Below the pieces are notes generated by a model. The model saw nothing but the letters and a program-made list of their open reading frames with translations, made no database searches and was not told where the DNA came from. A stretch of 28,705 nt of DNA from Phytoactinopolyspora endophytica (GTDB lineage: Bacteria; Actinomycetota; Actinomycetes; Jiangellales; Jiangellaceae): contig NZ_ML142859.1 of the NCBI RefSeq assembly GCF_004138495.1, forward strand, positions 158,070 to 186,774. Reading direction: 5' to 3'. Positions 8,901 through 15,953 of this stretch are shown in pieces. The position numbers and the translations under genes are program-made. Each line of letters starts with the position of its first letter. Position 1 is the first letter of the stretch.

Positions 8901-9012
8901 GAACGCGATCGGCGTCGCCGACCTGGCGCCGGAGACGGAAGCACTGTTGGAGGAGCTGTTGCCAGGATCGAGCCGAGCGGCTTCGGACCGGGAGAGCCGT
9001 GATTCCGCCTGA
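5947..9012 (+). CDS. Membrane protein with LysM domain and C-terminal BTAD/SARP-like regulator domain
   Basis: A 1021-residue protein. In order: eleven prolines at residues 7-17; membrane helices at about 46-72, 94-118 and 142-165; a LysM domain at about 239-303 (VVQPPEG, NLWDIAERTLGDG, EIFELNK, LIYPNWLLILP); an acidic Asp/Ala/Glu linker with a 15-base tandem repeat; a fourth helix near 398-420 followed by IVRRRRR; a long middle region I cannot name; and, from about 763, a winged-helix plus helical-repeat region of the BTAD type (VRVFILGPAEV, LATEIVVYLALHPEGV, VLSAAVWP, WLARVRMERI). Four helices with an inside N-terminus put LysM in the wall space and BTAD in the cytoplasm. LysM binds peptidoglycan-type glycans; BTAD regions occur in transcription activators. 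The sensing role is inferred. GTG 5947 overlaps the previous stop. Confidence 0.85.
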   Translation: MNQVDDPPPPPPPPPPPAGIAAAERRERGPQRFQRADAPVTGRRNLLASLGAGVALVALVAGVPVALLLFAGPPPVPTSWPSRDDLTAAIGVDQLVGVLLWVVLLAWLQFAVCVLIELRSALRGVGMPARVPMSGASQRIARLLVGTVMLAVTAVGQASAAVPATLTEVPSSSVGSVATSIDTADGDAADASSVTATVHADENRQEATQDRDGPSERAVYRLGDMVLDSADGKELLGKKVYVVQPPEGRYHDNLWDIAERTLGDGRRYGEIFELNKERTQPDGHELSLARLIYPNWLLILPDDAVGADTVTFDEPEAEDAAPDDAPAPTEQSRGTGGEAETGGVDADDAVADDAEADDAEAGDESGARADEGSIGDTISGAQRHRSQDAPSDAGHGVLAHPELVAGGLLAAGLLASIEIVRRRRRTPEPGDDGVEAEVALKIGADPDRARWLDHALRSLVVACRDIGQPLPASYAAVVDDEHVELLLAPARGAAPAPWAVEDDGRRWVLRRESAALSGSVDALHEVPAPYPGLVSFGRDGDRDVLVDLEAAGGPISIGGDPTAAFELATAIAVELATNRWSDRLRVTTAGLPDELTVFDPERLRVVEDITQALPELRAGRVDGAGPDVLSGRLRPSDGNAWMAEYVVLGEAPDHDLLVQLGELTDTTARSPLGVVCVGETAGARWRLSVDSTGTLDIPVLGLSLRANRLSWRSIEAICELMAPGTSDDDGPDGPLTDATWLPHTRPEIPVPPMELEVADLATAPVRVFILGPAEVQSASPIADDRRELATEIVVYLALHPEGVHPTVLSAAVWPRGVSGSVLEATLDRVRQWLGTDPDGSPYLLQTPEGRLKLSEGAVLDWDVVCSLLRRTRQARTVRDEIDLLSKALRVARGQVLSERPSGRYSWLARVRMERIASDVLVDAAHRLSTLCWDGGDPGTAAAAASAGIRVRPAEQLLWRDLVQARHALEGPAGVNAAAEEMWVTLNAIGVADLAPETEALLEELLPGSSRAASDRESRDSA
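6982..7026 (+). repeat. 15-base tandem repeat, 3 copies, in acidic linker
   Basis: GCCGACGACGCGGWG occurs three times in a row, at 6982-6996, 6997-7011 and 7012-7026; the last two are identical and the first differs by one base. The length is a multiple of three, so copy-number change would lengthen the Asp/Ala/Glu spacer between the LysM domain and the fourth membrane helix without shifting the frame. Confidence 0.85.
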
Positions 9013-9032
9013 CCTGGGGGATCCGGCGCCGA

Positions 9033-9051
9033 TGTAGCCGAATTGTAGCCG
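9033..9051 (+). repeat. Direct repeat TGTAGCCG upstream of the WXG100 gene
   Basis: TGTAGCCG is present at 9033-9040 and again at 9044-9051, offset by 11 bases, about one helical turn. It lies 20 bases after the LysM/BTAD stop and just upstream of the candidate esx promoter, a position suited to binding of a regulator that contacts two like half-sites on one face of the helix. BTAD/SARP-type regulators commonly use direct repeats of this spacing, so self-linkage to the upstream gene is a possibility. No proof. Confidence 0.4.
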
Positions 9052-9067
9052 GATGCCGTTCAAACCA

Positions 9068-9095
9068 TTGCCGTGTCGTCGTTGACCGGTAAGCT
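9068..9095 (+). promoter_or_regulatory. Candidate promoter for the WXG100 gene
   Basis: TTGCCG at 9068-9073 and TAAGCT at 9090-9095 are spaced by 16 bases and resemble a housekeeping promoter with a TAnnnT -10. Transcription would begin near 9102, about 55 bases before ATG 9158. A second TTGACC at 9082-9087 has no good -10 partner. The 145-base gap after the LysM/BTAD gene contrasts with the overlapping genes before it, so a promoter here is expected. Confidence 0.35.
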
Positions 9096-9157
9096 CAGCG
9101 CTGTCACGTTCCGTCTGTCTGGACGTGACTGACTATCGATTGAGGGAGTTTCAAAAC

Positions 9158-9433
9158 ATGGCTGTAGGTGCAGAGCTACAGACGCTCCAGGAGCTCTACC
9201 GAACCTTCAACGCGAAGGCAGAGGACGCCCAGGGCATCAAGGACAACGTCGACGGCGGGATCGAGGCCACGGTGTGGGAGGGCACCTACGCAACCCAGTT
9301 CCGGGAGGCGTGGGAAGGTTACAAGTCCAACCTCGACACGCTGCGGCAGGCACTCGAGGATGCGGCTCAGGACGTGCTCACCAACCACAACAACATGGCT
9401 GAGGCGTTCGGCGAGCCGGACCGTCTCCCCTGA
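9158..9433 (+). CDS. WXG100 (ESX/EsxA-like) protein
   Basis: A 91-residue, leaderless, helical-hairpin protein of the WXG100 family. Two long helices flank the W-E-G turn at residues 40-42 (TVWEGTYATQF). These proteins are exported by type VII secretion systems as dimers and can be effectors or carriers. ATG 9158 is preceded by GAGGGAG at 9142-9148, a good ribosome site; the frame is open back to 9125 without one. I see no clear Y-x-x-x-D/E export motif in the C-terminal helix, so the signal may be supplied by a partner. Only one WXG100 gene is next to the ATPase gene on this strand, which suggests a homodimer or a distant partner such as the small W-T-G protein at 14184-14498. Confidence 0.92.
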   Translation: MAVGAELQTLQELYRTFNAKAEDAQGIKDNVDGGIEATVWEGTYATQFREAWEGYKSNLDTLRQALEDAAQDVLTNHNNMAEAFGEPDRLP

Positions 9434-9461
9434 GGAGCCGTCCGACGTCGCTTGACACGGT

Positions 9462-9491
9462 GGCCCGCATCCTTTCTCCAGGGTGCGGGCC
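9462..9491 (+). terminator. Stem-loop between the WXG100 and ATPase genes (attenuator or RNA-stability hairpin)
   Basis: GGCCCGCATCC at 9462-9472 and GGGTGCGGGCC at 9481-9491 pair over 11 positions (ten Watson-Crick and one G-U) around the 8-base loop TTTCTCCA. No T-run follows, so it is not a textbook intrinsic terminator. It may partly stop transcription or protect the short esx message, giving more WXG100 protein than ATPase. It also covers a GTG at 9483 that would otherwise be a candidate start of the ATPase gene. Confidence 0.55.
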
Positions 9492-9530
9492 ATCGCTTGT
9501 AGAGATCTTCAGGAGGCGGGGAGCGGGTAC

Positions 9531-12500
9531 GTGCGGTTACTGCTGAGCGCCATCGCGTCGGCGGACGGGGAGGCTGTCGATCTCGCGGTCGACTGCGACG
9601 AGAATGCCACCGTCTCAGACGTCGCACGTCGTCTCGCGGCGCAGATCGCGCCGCCTGCGGCAGAGCCACAGATCGTCCGCGCGCTCGGCCATCTGGGTGT
9701 GGTCGGCGACGGTCCCGGCACCGACATAGTCGCACCTCCGGCGCTCTACCTGGGCGGCCGGCCGCTTGATCCGGACGTCCTCGTGCGCGAGTCCGCGTTG
9801 CACAACGGTGCTCTTGTCGGGCTCGGTCTACCGCTGTCGGACATGTTCGGTGAGCGCACCGGAGTGATGGAGCTCCGCACGGTCTCGGGCATCGGAGCCG
9901 GCCAGGTGGATAGCCTCGCGCCGGGTACGTACAGCGTCGGGACCGCACCGGCGTCGGCCGTCAAAGTGCACGACCCCAGCCTGCCGACCACCATCTTCAG
10001 CCTCGACGTCGGCCTTGACGGCACCGTGACCATCACCCCGGACCCCGCGGTCGTCGGCGAGGTGATCCAGCCGCCGGACCGTGAGCTCCGCCTGGACGGG
10101 CCGATCATCATCCCCAAGCAGGAGGACGAGAAGAAGACGAAGAGGAAGTCGCGGCGGAAGCGTCGGTACAAGAAGCTGATGAAGGAGCTCGACCGCCTCA
10201 AGAACCCGCATATGACCATTGCTCCCGAGGATGACCGGCCGTTCGCGCACCTCGACCGCGTCCCGCTGGAGGGGCCGACGGTCTGGAAGCCGGGCACGGC
10301 TCTTGTCGTGGGCGAGGCGATGTTCGAGCTGACCGTGCCCGCAGAGCCGGACGCCTCGCTGTCACCAAGCCCGGGCGGCGTCACGTTGGACTACAACCGG
10401 CCGCCTCGCCTGCTGCCACCGTCGCGACTCACCGACTTCCGGCTGCCGAGCGAACCGCAGAAACCACGGAAATCGCCCCTGCCGTGGGCCATGGCGCTCG
10501 GACCTGTGCTCATGGGCGGCACCATGTTCCTGTTGATCCGCTCCCCGTACAGCTTGATGATCATGCTGCTCGCGCCTCTGATGTTGATCGCTCGGCAGAG
10601 CAACAGTAAGAAGGAAAGGCGCGGCAGCTACGCGACGCAGATGGAGAACTACGTCGAGCGGCTGCAGCGCATCAGTGCCCAGGCCTATGACGCGCTGGTG
10701 CGTGAGCGTGGCGCGCGCAGGCGCGACATGCCCGATCCGGCGGCCCTGCTGCTCTTCGCCACCGGTCCGCGCGCCCGGCTGTGGGAGCGACGCCGGACCG
10801 ATCCGGACTGGCTGCGGGTCCGCGTCGGCACCGCCGACATCCCCAGTGAGGTGAAGCTGACCGATCCGGCACGCGACGACCACGAGCGTGACTTGCGGTG
10901 GACGGCGCCCGACGTGCCGGTGGGTGTCGACATGGCCGCGGCGGGCGTCACCGGCGTCGCCGGAGCGGACGGTAGCCGCACGCTGGTGGCCGAGTGGATG
11001 GTCGCGCAGGCGGCGGCGCTGCACAGCCCGGCGGACCTCGGCATCGTCGTCCTCTCCGACCCTGACGGTGACCGAGCATGGAACTGGGTGCGGTGGTTGC
11101 CGCACGCACGAAGAGGCGACGACGCGGACGTCATCGCCGGCGTCGGCGTCGACGAAGAGACCACCAACCGCCGGGTGGCTGAGCTGATGGCCGTCGTGGA
11201 GGCACGCAAGGCAGCACGAGACGAGAAGGGTGGCGGCATCGGGGGCGGCGCCGCGGCCCGCGACGTCAGCTTCTCTCCGATGCTCGTGGTGCTCGACGGC
11301 GCGCGCCGCATCCGGCTGATCCCCGGCTTGGTCACGCTGCTGCGGGAGGGCCCGTCGGTGGGCTTGCTCTTCCTCTGTATCGACACCGAGGAGCAGCAGC
11401 TGCCGGAGGAATGCCAGGCAGTGGTCCGCGTCGGACCGGGCAACTCGTCCATGGTCCGGGTGACCCAGGCCGAGACGGTGGAAGGCGTCCGGGTGGATCT
11501 GGTGCCGGCAGGTTGGTGTGAACGGCTGGGTCGCGCGCTCGCCCCCATCAAAGATGTCAGCTCGGAGGATCTGTCCTCGACGTTGCCCGCCTCGAGCCGT
11601 CTTCTCGACGTGCTGCACATCGACCCCGCGACCCCGGAGGCGATCGAGCGCTGGTGGACCAACGTCGGCCGGGCCACCAGGGTGGTGATCGGCGAGAACG
11701 CCGACGGGCCGTTCTCCATCGACATCAAGGCCGACGGCCCGCACGGCCTGGTGGCGGGCACCACGGGTTCCGGTAAGTCGGAGCTCCTGCAGAGCATCAT
11801 CGCCTCGCTGGCAGTGGCCAACAGGCCCGACGAGTTCACGTTCGTGCTCGTCGACTACAAGGGTGGAGCCGCGTTCAAGGACTGCAACCATCTGCCGCAC
11901 ACGGTCGGCATGGTCACCGACCTCGATGGCCATCTGACCACCCGGGCGCTGGCCAGTCTCGCGGCGGAGCTGCACCGTCGCGAGCACCAACTCGCCGGAG
12001 CCGGGGCGAAGGACATCGAAGACTACCTGGCCGGCAGGGGGCCCGATGACGAGCCGATGCCGAGGCTCATGATCGTCATCGACGAGTTCGCCGCGCTGGT
12101 CGCAGAGCTGCCGGAGTTCGTGAAGGGCCTGGTGGACATCGCCCGCCGGGGCCGCTCGCTCGGCGTCCACCTGATCCTCGCCACGCAGCGCCCGGCTGGC
12201 GTGGTCAGCTCGGAGATCAAGTCCAACACGAACCTGCGTATCGCACTGCGGGTCACGGACCGCACCGACAGCCAGGACGTCATCGAGTCCCCGGAGTCGG
12301 CGGAGATCCCCAAGTCTCTGCCGGGCCGCGGGTATGCGCGGCTCGGGCACTCGTCGCTGGTGCAGTTCCAGTCCTCGCGAGTCGGCGGCCGTCCCGCCGC
12401 GCCGGATGCCTCCGTCTCGATCGGCCTGCGCGAGCTCTCCTGGGAGAGCATCGGCCGGCCGGCCGCCTTCGAGGGCGCCGGTCAGGCCGAGGAGGACGTC

Positions 12501-14198
12501 AGCATACCCACCGATCTGGAGAGCCTGGTCAAGGCGATCAACGAGGCGTCGGACCGCACCGGTGTCAAGGCCCCGCCGCCTCCCTGGCTACCTCCGTTGG
12601 ACGACATCATCACGCTCGAGGAGCTGTTCAGCGAGCAGAACGCCTCCGTCGGCTCGGGCGACAAGATCCAGCTGCCGTTCGGGATGGTCGACATTCCCAG
12701 CCAGCAACGCCGCAGCGTGGCGTACTACGACGTGTCCGACGGCGGGAACCTGTCGATCATCGGGGCACCCAGAAGCGGACGGTCCACGGTGCTTCGAGCC
12801 TTCGCCGGGGTGATCGGCCGCGAGGTCTCACCGGGCGACATCCATCTGTACGGCGTCGACTGCGGCAACAACGCGCTGCTCCCCATCGTCGGCCTGCCGC
12901 ACACCGGTGCCGTCGTCAGCCGCGACCAGCCGGACCGGTTGGCGCGGCTGACCGCCCGTATACGCTCCGAGATCGGGCGCAGGCAACAGCTGTTGGCCGA
13001 GCAGGGCTTCGCCGACGTCGGCGAGCAGCGGGCGAACACGCCGCCCGAGAAGCGCCTGCCGTACATCGTCGTGCTGTTCGACCGGTGGGAGGGCTTCAAG
13101 CAGGCGTTCGAGAGCTATGACAACGGCAGACTGCTCGACATGTGGATGCAGATCATGCAAGAGGGCACCGGGGTGGGTGTGAAGATCATCATGTCGGCCG
13201 ATCGAACTGGCCTGATCGGCCGGCTCAGCACACTGATGGACGACAAGCTCATACTGCGCATGACCGATCTGGCCGACTTCGCCTCGATCGGGATGCCCGG
13301 CAAAGAGGTCCCGGAGCACATGCCTCCCGGCCGGTGCTTCCGTGCTGACGGACTGCGTGAGACACATGTGGCGTTGCTGACCGACGACGACGCCGGCACG
13401 GCCCAGGTCGCCGCGCTGCAGGAGATCGGCCGGCAGGCGACTGAACGGTTCGCCGACGTGCCCCGCCGGATGCGGCCGTTCCGGGTGGATCCACTGCCCA
13501 CGAAGATCACCCTGGCGGAGGCCACCAAGTTGCTGGAGAAGCCACTGGCCGATACCGAGATCCCCATCGCCGTGGGCGGCGACACCCTGACGCTGCGGAC
13601 CCTGGACGCGATCGACCACGGTCCGGGCCTGCTGATCCTTGGACCACGTCGCTCCGGCCGCAGTGCCACACTGCTCACCATGACGATGTCCGTGCTGGAG
13701 CGCGGCTGGCGAGTCGCCCTCGTCACCCCTCGGCGCAGCCCGCTTCAGGAGCTTGGCACACGTGAGGGCGTGGAGGCGGTCATCAACCTCGAGTCGAAGA
13801 AGGAAGACGTCCTCGAGCTGCTGGAAGGGCTGGTTCCGGCGCAAGGAAAGGGCCGCACCGCATTGGTCATCGACGACGTCGAGCTGATCGGTGTGGACGG
13901 CTGGCTGGTGGATGGGATCACCAAACACCTGGGCAAGTTGCGCGACTCAGGTAGCGTCATCATCGCTGCCGGAACCACGGATGATCTGGGCAGCTCCTAC
14001 CGCGGCCCGGTGGCGGCACTGAAGAAGTCGCGCTCGGGCCTGCTGCTGTCGCCCGCGGCAACCAGCGATGGCGACCATTTCGGCCTCAAGCTGCCGCGAT
14101 CCCTCACCGGCGGTATGCCGCCCGGGCGTGGACTCTACGTTGCCGCCGGCCAGTGGCAGCTGGTTCAGGTGCCTGAGGTCACGTCAGCCGTGGGCTAG
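9531..14198 (+). CDS. eccC: Type VII secretion ATPase, EccC/EssC-like (FtsK/SpoIIIE family)
   Basis: A 1555-residue motor that would drive export of WXG100 proteins at the membrane. The first about 100 residues look ubiquitin-like (VRLLLSAI, DENATVSDVARRLA, LYLGGRPLDPD). An FHA-like region (about 120-265) follows, broken by a very basic stretch KTKRKSRRKRRYKK near 202. Two membrane helices lie at about 317-355. ATPase 1 has GTTGSGKS at 743-750 and Walker B VIDE with D851/E852. ATPase 2 has GAPRSGRS at 1078-1085 and ATPase 3 has GPRRSGRS at 1371-1378: both carry Arg in place of the P-loop Lys. Size and N-terminal FHA are EssC-like. I chose GTG 9531 (GGGGAG 7 bases upstream, AGGAGG at 9511); a GTG at 9483 lies within a hairpin. 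The 3' end overlaps a gene on the other strand by 15 bases. Confidence 0.9.
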   Translation: MRLLLSAIASADGEAVDLAVDCDENATVSDVARRLAAQIAPPAAEPQIVRALGHLGVVGDGPGTDIVAPPALYLGGRPLDPDVLVRESALHNGALVGLGLPLSDMFGERTGVMELRTVSGIGAGQVDSLAPGTYSVGTAPASAVKVHDPSLPTTIFSLDVGLDGTVTITPDPAVVGEVIQPPDRELRLDGPIIIPKQEDEKKTKRKSRRKRRYKKLMKELDRLKNPHMTIAPEDDRPFAHLDRVPLEGPTVWKPGTALVVGEAMFELTVPAEPDASLSPSPGGVTLDYNRPPRLLPPSRLTDFRLPSEPQKPRKSPLPWAMALGPVLMGGTMFLLIRSPYSLMIMLLAPLMLIARQSNSKKERRGSYATQMENYVERLQRISAQAYDALVRERGARRRDMPDPAALLLFATGPRARLWERRRTDPDWLRVRVGTADIPSEVKLTDPARDDHERDLRWTAPDVPVGVDMAAAGVTGVAGADGSRTLVAEWMVAQAAALHSPADLGIVVLSDPDGDRAWNWVRWLPHARRGDDADVIAGVGVDEETTNRRVAELMAVVEARKAARDEKGGGIGGGAAARDVSFSPMLVVLDGARRIRLIPGLVTLLREGPSVGLLFLCIDTEEQQLPEECQAVVRVGPGNSSMVRVTQAETVEGVRVDLVPAGWCERLGRALAPIKDVSSEDLSSTLPASSRLLDVLHIDPATPEAIERWWTNVGRATRVVIGENADGPFSIDIKADGPHGLVAGTTGSGKSELLQSIIASLAVANRPDEFTFVLVDYKGGAAFKDCNHLPHTVGMVTDLDGHLTTRALASLAAELHRREHQLAGAGAKDIEDYLAGRGPDDEPMPRLMIVIDEFAALVAELPEFVKGLVDIARRGRSLGVHLILATQRPAGVVSSEIKSNTNLRIALRVTDRTDSQDVIESPESAEIPKSLPGRGYARLGHSSLVQFQSSRVGGRPAAPDASVSIGLRELSWESIGRPAAFEGAGQAEEDVSIPTDLESLVKAINEASDRTGVKAPPPPWLPPLDDIITLEELFSEQNASVGSGDKIQLPFGMVDIPSQQRRSVAYYDVSDGGNLSIIGAPRSGRSTVLRAFAGVIGREVSPGDIHLYGVDCGNNALLPIVGLPHTGAVVSRDQPDRLARLTARIRSEIGRRQQLLAEQGFADVGEQRANTPPEKRLPYIVVLFDRWEGFKQAFESYDNGRLLDMWMQIMQEGTGVGVKIIMSADRTGLIGRLSTLMDDKLILRMTDLADFASIGMPGKEVPEHMPPGRCFRADGLRETHVALLTDDDAGTAQVAALQEIGRQATERFADVPRRMRPFRVDPLPTKITLAEATKLLEKPLADTEIPIAVGGDTLTLRTLDAIDHGPGLLILGPRRSGRSATLLTMTMSVLERGWRVALVTPRRSPLQELGTREGVEAVINLESKKEDVLELLEGLVPAQGKGRTALVIDDVELIGVDGWLVDGITKHLGKLRDSGSVIIAAGTTDDLGSSYRGPVAALKKSRSGLLLSPAATSDGDHFGLKLPRSLTGGMPPGRGLYVAAGQWQLVQVPEVTSAVG

Positions 14199-14498
14199 GT
14201 CGTTGCGCATTATGCGGGCGGTCTCCTCGGTTACTTCGGGGTCGAGCTCGCCCTGCCTGGTCTGCACGTCGTCGACAAGGTTGTTCAGTGCCGACCGGAC
14301 AGGGTCGGCGTTGGGCGAGAGGTAGTCGTCGTGGATCTGGCGCGCCTTGGAGCCGGTCCAGGCCGGGCCCTCGCCGATGGATCCAGTGGGGTCGTCTATA
14401 TTCGGGGTCTCCTCGACCGCGTTCTCGGTTCGCGTGATCAAGCTGCCCATGGCCGAGATCATCGGGTTCGACACCATGTCTTCTTCGTCGCCACTCAT
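14184..14498 (-). CDS. Small WXG-like helical protein
   Basis: A 104-residue acidic protein with no signal peptide. It carries a W-T-G motif at residues 47-49 (GPAWTGSKARQ) followed by a helix-rich half with ALNNLVDDVQTRQ, like a divergent WXG100/ESX protein. ATG 14498 has GGAG on the complement at 14505-14508, a proper ribosome site. It converges on the ATPase gene and overlaps its last 15 bases. The other frames over this stretch give Arg/Pro-rich sequence without homology-like features. It may be the second member of an Esx pair or a chaperone. Function is not established. Confidence 0.68.
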   Translation of the reverse strand: MSGDEEDMVSNPMISAMGSLITRTENAVEETPNIDDPTGSIGEGPAWTGSKARQIHDDYLSPNADPVRSALNNLVDDVQTRQGELDPEVTEETARIMRNDLAHG

Positions 14499-14601
14499 TC
14501 AGCACTCCGTCATCGCTCATATGTCGGGGATCGACGGACACGATCCTAAGCGATCCAGGGGGTCGCCGTGGGGCTCGTCAGGTGCCCATAGACTCTGCGT
14601 C

Positions 14602-15900
14602 ATGCTGCGCCGATTTCTCACATGCGGTATCGCATCGACCGTTATCGCCCTGTCCGCCTGCACATCTGACTCGGAGTCATCTGATTCAGAGGCCGACTCT
14701 GAACGATTCGAGGTCACCCTGCTGGCCGGTGGCGGTGAACAGGCGGCGTCCGAGGACCCGGTCGCTGGCGGCGATGTCCGGCTCGACGGTGCCCTGACAA
14801 GCCTGGAGCCGGGCCCGGACGGTTCGGTGTGGGCCGTCGTCGACGGTGTGTCACTGATACGGGCCGACGAGGCCGGGCAGGTGTCTCAGTGGACGCCCGA
14901 GCTACCGGAGGGCGTTACGGAGATCAGCGACATAGCGCCGGCGCCGGACGGCGAGGTGTACCTCCTTCCGCAGCGGGCGCCGGGTGATCTGGCAGGCGAG
15001 GCGTCGGTGTACGTCTTCACCGAAGACGGCGGCATCGAGCCGGCGTTCGGCGTGCCCGCCGTCGGCGACCAGACCGTGGACGCGATGCCGGCGACGGCTG
15101 ACGGAGAGCCTGCGGAAGACGCGAAGCTCGGAAGGATCGGAGACATCGCCGTCGACGACGACGGCAGCATCGTGTTCGTCGAAGAGATCGCGGGCGCCGG
15201 GTACGAGGTGGTCAACCTGGTTCGCCGGATTGAGGACGGTGCCCTGCGCACCATCGCGGGCCAGCCGGTCGACACTGACCCCTCCGACATCACCGAAGGC
15301 GAAGTCCACGGCGCCTCCTTCCCTGACGCCGACGTCGCTGGCACATCGGTTCCGGTGCTTGGGCAGACCCTGATCGCCGCAGGTTCTCAGGCGGAGGTCG
15401 TGCTTCAGGTCACGCGGAGCATCCTCGAGGTGGGCGAGGACGACGCGCTGAGTGTGCGGATGGGGTCGGAGGCGGGAACCGTCGCCGTGCCCAGAATCTC
15501 GGAGCAGGGACCGCTTACGGACCCGGTGCTCCCGGCCGAGGCCGAGTACCGATCCAACCTGCGCCACACCGTCGGTCCGGCGATCGCCGCGGATGGCGGG
15601 ATCCTGGCTACCACGTTCGGCGGCCTTCCGGACGACGAGGACGGCCGCGAGCGCTACCTCTGGGAGATCGCCGACGGCTCGGACCGGGCGCAGGAGATCG
15701 CCGACGCGGCCGCCGAGAGCGTGGACCAGGACCTCGCCGGTGTCTACGTGTCCGGAGACGGACAAGCCGTGACGACGAGCGTGTTCGGCACCGGTACCAC
15801 GATGCTCGATGACGGCACCGTCGTGGTGGCTGCGCAGGACGAGGGGTCGGGCGAGTCGATCATGGTCTCGTTCGCCGCCACCGTCTCGGACGATGAGTGA
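14602..15900 (+). CDS. Lipoprotein with NHL/beta-propeller-like repeats
   Basis: A 432-residue protein starting MLRRFLTCGIASTVIALSAC, a signal peptide with lipobox L-S-A-C, so it should be anchored on the outer face of the membrane by Cys20. A Ser/Asp/Glu-rich linker follows, then repeated propeller-like blades: SLEPGPDGSVWAVVDG, DIAPAPDGEVYLLPQ, DIAVDDDGSIVFVEE and VRRIEDGALRTIAGQ, a pattern seen in NHL or SMP-30-like propellers. ATG 14602 was chosen because it begins the signal peptide; the open frame extends back to 14347 across the opposite-strand gene. TAGACT at 14589-14594 could be a -10 just upstream, which would make the message nearly leaderless. Its place between T7SS-like genes suggests a surface role with them; no known ligand. 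Confidence 0.8.
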   Translation: MLRRFLTCGIASTVIALSACTSDSESSDSEADSERFEVTLLAGGGEQAASEDPVAGGDVRLDGALTSLEPGPDGSVWAVVDGVSLIRADEAGQVSQWTPELPEGVTEISDIAPAPDGEVYLLPQRAPGDLAGEASVYVFTEDGGIEPAFGVPAVGDQTVDAMPATADGEPAEDAKLGRIGDIAVDDDGSIVFVEEIAGAGYEVVNLVRRIEDGALRTIAGQPVDTDPSDITEGEVHGASFPDADVAGTSVPVLGQTLIAAGSQAEVVLQVTRSILEVGEDDALSVRMGSEAGTVAVPRISEQGPLTDPVLPAEAEYRSNLRHTVGPAIAADGGILATTFGGLPDDEDGRERYLWEIADGSDRAQEIADAAAESVDQDLAGVYVSGDGQAVTTSVFGTGTTMLDDGTVVVAAQDEGSGESIMVSFAATVSDDE

Positions 15901-15953
15901 TCGCCGACCACCCGGACAGACAACGTCAGAGCTGAGAGAGGTCGCGCGACTTC

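Noticed and set aside
9483..9530. GTG 9483 as start of the EccC-like ATPase
   Set aside because: It lies within a stem-loop and adds 16 residues unlike the family; GTG 9531 begins the Ubl-like strand and has a ribosome site.
10362..12350. Long open frame of about 660 codons on - opposite the ATPase gene
   Set aside because: His/Arg/Gln-rich shadow of a high-GC gene; no family motifs, and the + frame has clear ATPase motifs.
14179..14541. Alternative - frame over the small W-T-G gene
   Set aside because: Arg/Pro/His-rich without a ribosome site; the 14184-14498 frame has GGAG and a WXG-like motif.
15941..15950. Palindrome GTCGCGCGAC between two convergent genes as terminator or operator
   Set aside because: Stem with only a two-base loop, and a 10-base GC palindrome is expected by chance here.
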